NCBI GenBank assembly: GCA_030248215.1
Contig: JASANG010002839.1
Span: 1 to 64,000, forward strand
Reading direction: 5' to 3'
DNA from: Enoplolaimus lenunculus
Lineage: Eukaryota > Nematoda > Enoplea > Enoplida > Thoracostomopsidae
DNA: 64,000 bases
The position numbers and the translations under genes were made by a program. Positions 37,476 through 47,382 of the stretch are shown here, one piece after another. The notes beneath the pieces are model-generated. The model was not told where the DNA came from. It did not search any database and was given only the letters and a program-made list of their open reading frames with translations. Every line of letters starts with the position of its first letter. Position 1 is the stretch's first letter.

Positions 37476-37616
37476 GGCTCTGTCGGAGCACTTTAACTTC
37501 TATTTCACTTTATTATTGTCAAAAAATATAGTGAAATCTTTCACTGGAGTACCGATATATAAATATTTTTTGACAATAATAAAGTGAAATAGAAGTTAAA
37601 GTGCTCCGACAGAGCC
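37476..37616. repeat. Perfect 54-bp inverted repeat with 33-nt loop
   Basis: The left arm 37476-37529 (begins GGCTCTGTCGGAGCAC) is the exact reverse complement of 37563-37616. The loop is 37530-37562. Transcripts from either strand would fold into a long, mismatch-free hairpin. No clear target duplication was found. Confidence 0.9.
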
Positions 37617-38770
37617 ATTGAAAAACAATGTTTCCAAACTGCATCCGAAAGAAATTTGTTGTAAAGTGTAGAAACAAGTTGAAGTATATTTTTATTGTTG
37701 ATCGTAATTGGTTGCAAAATGCACTATAAATTGTAATGGTTAATTAATCAACTCAGACTTAAAGTTAGTTATTTCTGAGTTTCCGAGGGAGTTGATTAAT
37801 TGAATCAGAATGAGTTGAATCAACTAGGAATTACGGGTTCTGATAGGCTTAGCTCAGACTGAGTGATTCAACAAAATTCGCTCACTGGAATGTATATTGT
37901 GCAAAAATGCTCTAAATCTTGCTGAACATGTGGAATCTGATACTGAAACATATTTGCTGTATTCCAGTTTGGCAATTACGCTATGTCAGGGTCCAGTTTC
38001 GAAAGTTTATATTAAAATCAAACTTTCGGTCTTCCTTGTTGAATCGTTTTCATCAATAATTTGAAAAAGAACTTTTGAGTTTTCGCTACAACTATCAATA
38101 ATGCTAAATGATTTCGAAATTATGCGAGTTCATTAAATTCAAATGGACAGACATATGACTATAGTAAAAAGTGAAAAGCTATGCATAAATGTTGCCGCAA
38201 TAAGCTACATATCACTATTGCTTTTTTACATATTAATTTTACATGTACCATAAGTTTGTGATCGCAAACGATAGGTGTAAGGTTTATCTGCCCAGTCTCA
38301 ACCTTGCAGAAACCAGAAAATAAGATAAATCTGAAGAACTTTTTCAACAGTTGGAAAAGTATTTTCTACATCCTTGTATATAACCTTACCGAAGAACGCA
38401 GTCAGTACTCCACAAAAATGCCGTAGTGGTACGACCGGCGTTAGAATAAGAATAGTCAGCCGCCCTAAACAGGTCCGAGAGGGCTCTCTAATGAAGTGTT
38501 TCACAGTTTGTGTAACTTCGTGGTGCGCGAAAATTTTTTTGTTGTTTTGTTATTAATTGAAATATATCGTCGGTTTTCGGTTGGTGGGAAGCCCCTTGGT
38601 CGCCTTGTAACTACTTTTCATGTTTATTGATAATTTTTTTATGCTGCATATATTATACGTTCGTATTGAAATGTCCATAAACTGTACCGGGCGCAGTCGC
38701 AGCTTTACTTAATAGGTTACGTTGAATTTCGAATATGGTAAATTTTGTTTGATGAGCGAAACGTTTTCTG

Positions 38771-41700
38771 ATGCTCCCGATTTATAGAGAGATGTTTAAT
38801 TTGATCCGCTCAGATTCTATTTTAACACAGTACGTTACTCTCGAGATGAGTTATTTAAACCGACCAGGCTGTTCGTTCCACTTGCCATTTATATTGAAGC
38901 AATCAATTCGACATCTTCAGAGAAAAAAGCCGCCACCTGGGTTAGTTTTGTTTTAGCTTTTGTCAGTTGTCTGCGAAATGAATGTACCTATAAGAAGAAG
39001 TTCAAATTGTGCTCTGCTGAATTGAGTAGACTGGTTTGTGTTTGTATATTCACTTGGAAATCGTTTAGTGAGTAAATGAAATTACTAAATATGTTCCGAT
39101 TAATCGATGTCAGCATCGGTAGTAATTTCGGCGCTTTTCGTATGTGTCGGCATTGGTACCGGAACTGCAAAAATTTAACGGTTATTTGTCGTAAGGTTTC
39201 TTTAAACATCATGAATTGAAATTGGAATCGGTATCGTTTCGGCATCGGCAAAGTTTTAAAAGCAATGGTTGCTGGCATCGGCAAATAGTTTGGTAAAATT
39301 AGCAAGTTTAGCTCGACCGCGGTGCTTAAGTTTCAGATAACGTTTAACTTGTAACATGGATTATGAAGTATACCTGCAGAACTTGTGAACATTGGGGTTA
39401 TCTCAACTGCTTGTTTAAACACCTATTAGTATATATTTTATCTCGCTAATGAATGTGACGTGATTTGGAAACTGTTAATTATTGCTTTAGGAAACCTCCT
39501 TGTTTACCTCCGGCAAAAACAAAACGCTATCACGTCGTTCACGTGCCTTGGCAAAGTTTCGATGACGTACACGAACTGTTGTGGCGTCGGCTGATGTATA
39601 ACGCTTCCGTAAAGTCGCTCAGGTTCGTTGATAATTTTGCATATGTAACATACAGCTCTCTAGTTAAAATACCTAACAGTATTAAATTAGTAGTTGTGTT
39701 CTCCAAAAACTGTTGCACGGTATAGTGTGAAAACAGTTTTAATTATTTTCATCTATGCACTGGAATTTTGCGCTGTCATATTTGTGAAAAAATCATTTGT
39801 CATCGTTATCTTTCGTACTTTTTTATATTAGCAGCGGTGGTACTCTCGCCAACTATGTGTAGCACCTATATAGGGTTAAATCAGATATCCTTCTTCAGTT
39901 ACCCTGCCTATTATTTATTGGTGACAGGTATAACATAACTATGTTATACAATTATTTGTGACAAAATCACAATATTGTCCTCTGAACTTTGTTCGAAATG
40001 ACAAAAATAAGCACTCCAAGAAGCCCACATAATACTAACTAAGACTCTAGTAGAAACAAATTTCCAACATATTATAGCAAGGGTAGTATATACTACATTT
40101 AACGTGATTAGGTGTAATTCGTTGTAGAAATACGTACTTAAGTATCCGACTGCAGCTCCAATTATTTCTTAGTTCAAAACTAAGCCGACCTATCACCAAC
40201 TGGTGAAAGCTGCTACACACATTGTAGAACACAGTCACTTGCTTTTAGATATTCGTTTGCAAAAGAATTGCAAGCCAAAGAAGAAGGTCCTGAGAATCGT
40301 AACAAGTTGTTAGCTAGGGAAGCTGAAGAATTTGAAGAACAGCTGCGAAATAACAACACTGAAAATGAAGCACTAGCTCAGAAAAGGTACACTATATCGA
40401 TAAATTCAATATTTCATACTTACAATTTAATGCGAACCACAGCCTAAACTTTTCAAATAGAACAGTTAAATCTTAACTTTTGTGTTATTTAATATTAATT
40501 TATTGTTACGGTACTATTAGCGATAGAGGTTTTGCGTCGTCATGTGCATTTGAAGTCACATACTCTCACTCGGTCCACATCTCATTCGGCCAAAAATTAA
40601 ATTTAACATCAATCGATTAATTTTACTTTGAGATACATGGACCAAAATTTTCTGAGAAACGAGAAAGGAGCATTTGTGCGTATGCGCTCCGTAAACGCCA
40701 CAGAAAGTACAGTTGGCTGAACAAACTATTGCCGAATGAGTAAACCATTGATGCGATAGAGAATTTATGTTTTCTCGTTTAATATTATGATGCTGCGCGT
40801 TTGGAACAAGCATAATATGATTGTACTATAATGTCTTTAGTCCGCGTAAATTTTATGTTTCATAAAACACGATAAGCATAAGTGATATTCTGTTTTGCAA
40901 ATCGATGAGAATTATTTACAGAAAAGCAACCGATCAAGAGGAATTGGAATTGTTAGAGAAAACGGCGCTAGAAGAAGTTGCAGCACACTTTGCGATAACA
41001 GATGCGGAAACTGAGCGTTGTTCTAAAGAAGTCAATGAAGTTATTGTAAGTATCTGTTTATAAGATTTTGGGCGAAGTATTGTCATGGTTGGGTTTTTGT
41101 CTCAACGTAGATTGCCGTTACCGATGTTAAATCGAAGTGGTTTCAAAATTGTGCTTCCAGAATCAGAGCAAATTTAGCTTTTTTAACGGAACGGATGAAG
41201 TGCGGAAGTCGGATATTATTGAGCTCAATTTGTCAACTAATTTAGGGTTTCGTCCTCAATTTTTATAAAACTACGAGTAACAGTCAGTAATATAAATTAC
41301 AATTTCAATATCATATCTCTTTATACCGGGCGATGGGTGAGTTATTTTCAACAGTTCTGACACTTTCAAACGTCATGTTCTGTGGCAGTTATGTAAAATA
41401 TGGCTTTTATTCGTTTGACGGCGCCTTTGCCGCACTGCATAACACAATAAAAAGATAATCCCGAATGTCACAGTGATAGTATTATGTGATGTTTATAGGC
41501 CGATTTGGAAAATTTCGTAACCCCTGAAAATGTGGAACAAAAAATAACTGAGGCAGTGAATTCGGTTCACACTGATTATTCGTACGCTGTTGATTTATCG
41601 GGAAATGTGTATTCCGGAAATAACTGGCTCGACCATGTGCCTGATGACGCGTCTTTGCCAATGCCATATGTTAGTCGACAGTCCATGCCTGCAAATCGAT

Positions 41701-41780
41701 CTGCAACCTTAGCCGAAGATACTGGAAAGCGAACTGAAACTGAAACTTATAAATCGTTCAAAGCAACTGGGCAGAGTTGA
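38771..41780 (+). CDS. MRPS26: Mitochondrial small ribosomal subunit protein mS26 (five exons, 281 aa)
   Basis: Exons: 38771-38940, 39491-39622, 40249-40386, 40922-41045, 41499-41780; phases agree and total 282 codons including TGA. mS26 is a structural protein of the mitochondrial 28S ribosomal subunit. The family pattern is recognisable in order: KPPCLPPAKTKRYHVVHVP (compare the basic KTRHDPLAKSK region of the human protein), LRYSFAKELQAKEEG, a long charged helix with EEFEEQLRNN and LEEVAAHFAIT, and the C-terminal block ADLENFVTPENVEQKITEAV with DYSYAVDLSGNV, matching human EEVKNFITRENLE and NYNWAITREG. The N-terminal 50 residues are basic and hydroxylated, fitting a mitochondrial import signal. 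The start could instead be the in-frame ATG at 38792 (274 aa). It is longer than human mS26 (about 205 aa), mostly from a C-terminal tail of about 55 residues. AATAAA at 42141. Confidence 0.85.
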
Positions 41781-43435
41781 TGCAAACGTAGTGCTTCTAC
41801 TTAGGCAAAATACAACCGCAGGTCTGCCTTCGACTCTGATTTCGGCAGAAAATCAGCCTTAGATGCAAGAGCACCCTAGCGAACAGCATTGGGGGCGCCG
41901 TCCCCCCAAATTTGGCACGTCCCCCCAAATAGACTCGGTTTAAAAGTAAACAATCTTGAATTGCAATTGTAGGTCCCTCCAAAATTCTTCTGTGCCTCCC
42001 CCAAATATAATTTTCTGCGGACGCCAATTCTTAGGCGCTCGTCGTGTTATTTGATTACAGCTATGCTATGCGTGGAGTTTGTATTTTAAGACAATTATTT
42101 TGAAAGTCTGGTTTGTGAGGTTTCTCGAAAAAGAAGCTAGAATAAACATTTTTGACAATACTTAGCAGATTAGAGGTTAAATTACCAGATATTGTAACAG
42201 CATTTCCATTACTTTGTTTCATCTCTGGCAACTAAAGTTCTTCCTTTCCGTTTGCACCCTGCTACTTGGTATATAATTACGAATAATGTAGATTTAAAAA
42301 TAATTAAACGTGATCGATTTGCAAGGTGTGGTAGTTTATTTGAATTTTTTAATCGCGACGAACAATGAGCGGTGCAGCTACTATTGTAGAAAGGTCTTCA
42401 GAAACTGTGAAAAGGCTAAAGATATGTGCTACTGTTCTACATAGAAATACTTGGGTCTGTCCGTTGTAATGTAATTCGTTTAGTACAAACGTTAAAGCCA
42501 AGTTGTCATAATCATTACAGGATTGCAATACACCTTAATAAAGATAAGGTTATTACGAACAGTGCGTTAGCACTAGGATTGTATATATTATGTATAAAAT
42601 AATATGGAGTGCTGGAGGAAGGAATTGATCCGTCAATGTAAAGAACTGTGGCGAAACAGTACTATAAGCATATTCCTAAGCGTAAGCGTAAGAATGAGCA
42701 TATACCTAAGCCTATGCCAAGCAAAAAAGTAGTCTAAAGCTTAAGTTTGCACTTTTCTAGTCCCACAGAAAAACGTTCCGCCCCTGATCTTTGCAAGGGT
42801 CTCAGATTCTATTGTGATGAAGGTATGTTTTAGGTAAGTATAAAAGGGGGCAGTGTACAAGAGCCACTTTAACAGTAGTCTAAGCCTGCAGTAACAAAGT
42901 AAGGGTTAGGGTTATTGCAGTTTTCTTTCAACACTGTAATATCTATAGTATATATTGTAAATTGTTTCTAATTCTGTATCCGAATTCCGAACAATTAAAA
43001 AATTGTAGTGTCTTGATGGGCGTATTCGGATCCCAAACCAAATCAACGTGTCTAAAAGACAAGGTGTGGTTACGGAATCATTCCAAAAGTTTGCGTTAAA
43101 TTTTATATGTGCACAATTTTTTACTTCGTTGGCACGGCGGAAAACTTTGAAATTCTGCATCTGTAAAATCGGTGCCTACTGTCATGACCACCAGAAGCTC
43201 CAAAAATCAGCAAAATTTCATGTTGCTGTATCTGTTTTATGAGGCGCCGCTTTTCAAAAGTTTAGGCCAACCACAAACAAGGGTTTTCGCTATAAATTGA
43301 ATTTGTTTAGCTTTAATGCTGAAACTTGATGGTATAAAGTGTTAATTTTCTTGTTCTACTCGTGGAATATGTGGTGAAATTAAAATTAAAACTCTGTCAT
43401 GTAACTTTTTACGTTTTTATTCAATCGACCGGCAG
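41781..43435. other. Spacer with MITE remnants
   Basis: It contains a decayed element (about 41795-42025) with GGCAGAAAATCAGCC words like those at 52915-53253, a candidate AATAAA for mS26 at 42141-42146, and a CTTAGG-rich family T copy (about 42634-42811). Nothing was recognised in the rest. Confidence 0.6.
42634..42811. mobile_element. CTTAGG-rich MITE (family T)
   Basis: Left part TCAATGTAAAGAACTGTGGC, CCTAAGCG-type interior, right end CGCCCCTGATCTTTGCAAGG. Confidence 0.6.
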
Positions 43436-43441
43436 TGCACA

Positions 43442-45147
43442 ATGTTTCCTGAACATTTTGACAACATTTCACTTGAATTTGGAACACTCATTGCGACGCT
43501 TTGTTTTTTCATTTGTTTAATTCCGATTGTTTTCGCATGTGCCAAAAAGCCAGGTATGTTTTAAATGCGGTTATGGGCGTAGCCAAGATTTTTAACTTCG
43601 TAGTATACCTCAAAAATTAGAAAATTTACCAGAATTAACTGGCTATATTTTGGATCGACGTCAGTTCCGCGCAATTTGTCGACTTCGACTCCGATACCCG
43701 TTTTTCTCGTATGGTTGTATCAAATGCCCTCTGCGGTAAGAGTACAAGGTTGGCGCAGCAGCTGCGTGCGGGGTAGGGGTGGTACCGCTCATCACATTTT
43801 TCAAGTCACAAAATTTTGTATAATACTAAAATATGACAAATAGCAAGGTCCTTACCTTACAAATTATAGTACAACAATTGCACTTGGTTTGTCTCTTGCT
43901 TTTAGCCCGCAAGGTTTCTTTTACCACTATACTGTATTGACCCGAATAAGAGGGGGGTCCCCATTTTGAGTCCCAATCAATAGGAATCTGTATCCCTAAT
44001 AAGAGTCCGTAAGCCGATAGAGTTCCTGCACTGTAAATTTCAATGAGTTGATTTTAACTCAGAATGAGTTGAATCACACAGACTAAGTTAGGACTATCAG
44101 AACTCAGAATTTTGAGTTGATTCAATTCATTCTGAGTTAATTAACCAACTCACCCAGAGCCATGTCAACTCAGAGTTAAAATCAAATAAACTCAGAGTGA
44201 GTTAATGTGTACTGATATTAATTCAGAAATAGCCAACTCCCTAGCTGAATTAATTAATCAACTCATTGGAATTTACAGTGTGAACCCTAGAGTCCATAAA
44301 TGTCAATTATTCCTAATTGTAGCGCATAAATTACTGCAGGACCAAATAATTTCAGTTCGAAACTTTAAAGCGTACTTAAATTTTGACAGTACATTCCAAT
44401 GTATAACCCTGCATTATCGCTCAAGCTTTTATTGCAAGGTAAAAACCGTTTAATTCAACGGATAGTTGCAATACCGGATATATATCAGTAAAGGAAGGAT
44501 GGCGCAGGGCTGGTTGAAAATAAATAACAGTCCGTAACCTAATAACAAGTGGGGTACCCTCTGGAGAGGCCAAATAAATATCAGTCCCCCCTCTTAGTCG
44601 GGTCACTACAGTATGCTGCATCACATATGAAAATCCTTCGTTTTATGATAACTGGCTTCGTTTTTCCTCAAGTTTGAACTGTGCACTTTATATTTCAGAC
44701 CAATCTCCGGCCACAAAATCATCTAAAGGCGGCACGTCGACCGAATCTCGATCCGCCGCTCAGCGTAGTTCGGCGGCGCCAACGTTTCCCAAACCTCCGT
44801 GCGGAGTTGATCAAGGCATTCAAATGAACGCACTTGAAGTATTAATGCGATACGGCTACGAACAAGGCACTCAACTGCGGAAAGATCAAAAGAGTCTTGT
44901 TGAAATGGCGGCTGCCGAACGCAGGTATACAGCGATGCCAGAAGGAATGAACGTACTCCAGTTGCATTTAATGGGGACACTCTTTCAAGTGATGGATCGC
45001 GATCCAAATATGTTCAACGAATTGCCGCCTGAGATGCATCCGCATGTGAAATTGCTGAAACAGGTAAAAGAATCCGTTGTCGAAAACTCAAAGAGGTTTT
45101 CGCGTATTGAAAATAGAGCACTATTGATGCAAAGGCACATAGTATAA
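43442..45147 (+). CDS. Single-pass membrane protein of unknown family (two exons, 186 aa)
   Basis: Exon 1 is 43442-43553 and exon 2 is 44699-45147 (stop TAA); the junction is CCAG|GTATGT to TTTCAG|AC, phase 1 to phase 1. Residues about 14-34 form one hydrophobic helix (GTLIATLCFFICLIPIVFA), followed by a basic AKKPG, so the protein is likely anchored with its bulk in the cytosol. Then comes a Ser/Ala/Thr-rich linker (about 39-65) and a well-structured C-terminal half with predicted helices (MNALEVLMRYGYEQG, LQLHLMGTLFQVMD, VKLLKQVKESVVEN). Family not recognised. The first ATG after a candidate acceptor at 43434-43435 is used. The single intron holds a 0.7-kb inverted-repeat element with a second MITE nested inside. 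The clean exon junction and non-repetitive composition support a real gene. Confidence 0.72.
43930..44613. mobile_element. Inverted-repeat element (family C) carrying a nested family D MITE
   Basis: Ends are TACTGTATTGACCCGAATAA and the complement of TTAGTCGGGTCACTACAGTA. The interior matches segments at about 56640-56845 and 56930-57160. Removing the family D insertion (44029-44280) leaves about 430 bp. TA-CTGT ends suggest a Tc1/mariner-like group. It is within the intron of the 186-aa membrane protein gene. Confidence 0.7.
44029..44280. mobile_element. Palindromic MITE (family D, GAGTTGA-rich)
   Basis: Starts CACTGTAAATTTCAATGAG and ends CTCATTGGAATTTACAGTG. The interior is built from TGAGTTGA and TCAACTCA words. 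Sister copies lie at 61606-61857 and 61932-62185, and worn ones at about 49793-50020 and 37728-37905. Confidence 0.8.
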
Positions 45148-45630
45148 AACAAGGCCGGACTGTTTCTCGGCAGGACTGTAATAGAGTCAGTTTAAGCTTT
45201 AGACTAACTTTTTGCTTAGGCTTAGGCTTATTTTTAGGCTTTAATAGGCTCATCCTTATGCTTAGGCTTTAGTAATATGTTTCTACTACTGTTTCGACCC
45301 TGTTCTATACAAGGACCGATGAAAAAATAGCGTTTGACGAACGCTAAAAATGTGTTTACATAATAGTGTTTTGATACGCAAGCGATTCATTTTAGAGTTT
45401 CTTCGCTTTACAAAGAAGCTTCTAAAGATATGCTGTTTAAACGGGAAAAGCGTTAAAATAGCAGTTTGTTATTTAATTGCAGTGTTTTTTGTTAGAGAAG
45501 TCACAAAAGTTCCATACTCAAATGCAAAAGTTCTTTCTGCTACAAGATGGTGTTAACTAAGGGTCATGTAACATTTTAAACCAAAAAATGTTGAGTTTAA
45601 AAAATCAGCACCACCTTTTTATCAAATTTT

Positions 45631-45838
45631 GACCCATGTAAAGATCAGGGGTGGAACGTTTTTCTGTGGGACTAGAAACGAGTAAGCTTAAGTTGTAGAC
45701 TAGTTTTTTGCTTGACTTAGGCTTAGCCTTAGGATTATGCTTACGCTTAGGAATATTGTTATTCTTACGCTTAGGCTTAGGCTCAGGCTTAGCAATATGC
45801 TTATAATACTGTTCCGCCTTTGTTCTTTACATTGGCCT
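45631..45838. mobile_element. CTTAGG-rich MITE (family T)
   Basis: Left end ACCCATGTAAAGATCAGGGG, right end TTTGTTCTTTACATTGGCC, several CTTAGG units inside. One of the better preserved copies. Confidence 0.75.
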
Positions 45839-46135
45839 AAATTTTTAATGTTTTACTGTACCGAAATTCAAACTACGAAGGTTTTAGAATTTGGTGTTTT
45901 GCGTTACTGAACCTGAATCTTACACAACTGTTGAACTTAACGCTCACCGTTATAAATACATTTTGTCTAAATTCGTTGGTATTGAATTGCTCATACTAAA
46001 TTGGGTTCTTTGGATAACATGCGCCCTGAACTCGCAGCAAGTTGAACGAACCCTAAGCATGATCCCACCCATACTATGCAACGTACTATTGACCACTTAA
46101 CATCTCAAAATAAGCTTTGCTGTTGTGTTCTTGCG

Positions 46136-46299
46136 CCCGCAAAAAATGGTGAGTCAAATTCACTCTCTCCGAAATAGGCTCTACACGACTAAATACACAA
46201 ATTGAGTCAAATTCGACTCACTGAGTTGCACATTTTACTCTGGCGGACTAAAACCTATTTCGGAGAGAGTCAATTTGACTCACCATTTTTTGCAGCGTG
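46136..46299. mobile_element. Palindromic hairpin MITE (family A), internally shortened
   Basis: Left end CGCAAAAAATGGTGAGTC, right end GACTCACCATTTTTTGCAG. About 45 bp shorter than the 209-bp copies. Confidence 0.7.
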
Positions 46300-46837
46300 C
46301 TGTCTAGTATGAGAACCGCTCAGGGTGGGCTTGGCCTCATCCTGCTTTGGTTCCCTTCCCTGGAATTCCCTGGAACCTGCACGGGGTTAAGGGGGACGGT
46401 AACCCCCCTAGAAAGAGAAACAGTGACCCTACAGCACTAAACTTAATTGCTGAGACGTTCAATTATGGAACGTTCTATAAAGTTTTGAGATGCTTGTAAC
46501 TGAATACTGTGATTGTAAAACTACTGAAGAGCATCCCACCCAAATTTCATTTGCGCACTGGGAAAGTCAAAAAGAGACCAAAGTTTGACACACAGGCTTA
46601 GGCTTAGCCTTAGGCAAACGTTCTCCCGAACCTATAATACTAAGCTCGTTGGGGGGAAACGTACAATATTGTCCATTACGACACCCAATTCCCTAATATT
46701 CAAAGTCGTCGTTTGAGAAAATTTACGTATAGCTGAATATTAATGGGCAGTTTGGTTGTATGTCCCCCACTGTGGAAAAGTTCTCTCCCCTCCCGGCGCA
46801 ATAATTTCGTTTTCATGAAGGCTGCCGCCCTCCTGAA

Positions 46838-47053
46838 CACGCTGCGATTTGAAAGGGTACTAAGCAGGATAGATTGTTGTTGCCCCAAACCCCCCCCCGC
46901 ACTAAAGCTCTTCTGATCCTTGCCTGCCAAAACAGTTCCAAGCTATTTCAGTATTAAATTTAAACTCTTTCAAAAACAAAATGCTTAGTGCAGAGGGCCT
47001 GTGGGGCGGCAGCCCCCATCCTGCTTTTAGTATCCTTTCAAATCGCAGTGGGT
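46838..47053. mobile_element. Foldback element with imperfect 32-bp ends
   Basis: GCTGCGATTTGAAAGGGTAC near 46843 is mirrored by the complement of GTATCCTTTCAAATCGCAG near 47030. The next segments inward (C-rich near 46880, G-rich near 47000) also pair roughly, so the whole piece forms one long imperfect hairpin. Confidence 0.55.
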
Positions 47054-47360
47054 GCTGGCAGAAAACAACGCAAAGTTGACGAAAGTTTTTATACTAGAAA
47101 CCAGCCTTTAAAACAAGAAAACAAAACATTTTTATGTTTCAAGCGAAAAAGTTTCCACCTATAGTGGCGGGGGCAACTACGAAAGAGTCTATTAACGGAT
47201 TAAAACACTTTCATGCAATAAGATTGTTTTTCAGTTAGGTTTATCGTTTCTGGCCCGGGCAAAATATAAGGGTTTGGAAAACAAAATGACTGGTGGACTT
47301 ATAGACTGGAAGTTTCGGCTTAGGCTCAAAACGCAGGTCTCTATAGTTGACATGGACCAA

Positions 47361-47367
47361 ATTTCAG
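47361..47367 (+). promoter_or_regulatory. Candidate trans-splice (or 5' UTR intron) acceptor, three-repeat protein gene
   Basis: ATTTCAG ends 15 nt before the ATG at 47383. No upstream coding exon is evident. Confidence 0.45.
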
Positions 47368-47382
47368 ATCAGCATATTTTAT

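Larger units (their letters stand above)
31259..38770. other. Transposon- and tRNA-like-repeat-rich spacer; no firm gene
   Basis: It contains tRNA-like SINE-type copies on the minus strand, hAT-like elements with CCGGAACCGG interiors, a related-unit repeat at 33.2-33.8 kb, a family P remnant (about 34305-34500), a perfect 54-bp inverted repeat (37476-37616) and a family D remnant (about 37728-37905). Between 34.6 and 35.0 kb is very T/A-rich sequence with nothing recognised. One exon-like fragment is at about 31489-31564. Confidence 0.65.
45148..47367. other. MITE-rich spacer
   Basis: It holds CTTAGG-rich copies (45152-45326 and 45631-45838), a hairpin family A copy (46136-46299) and a foldback element (about 46838-47053). 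No gene was recognised. Confidence 0.65.
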
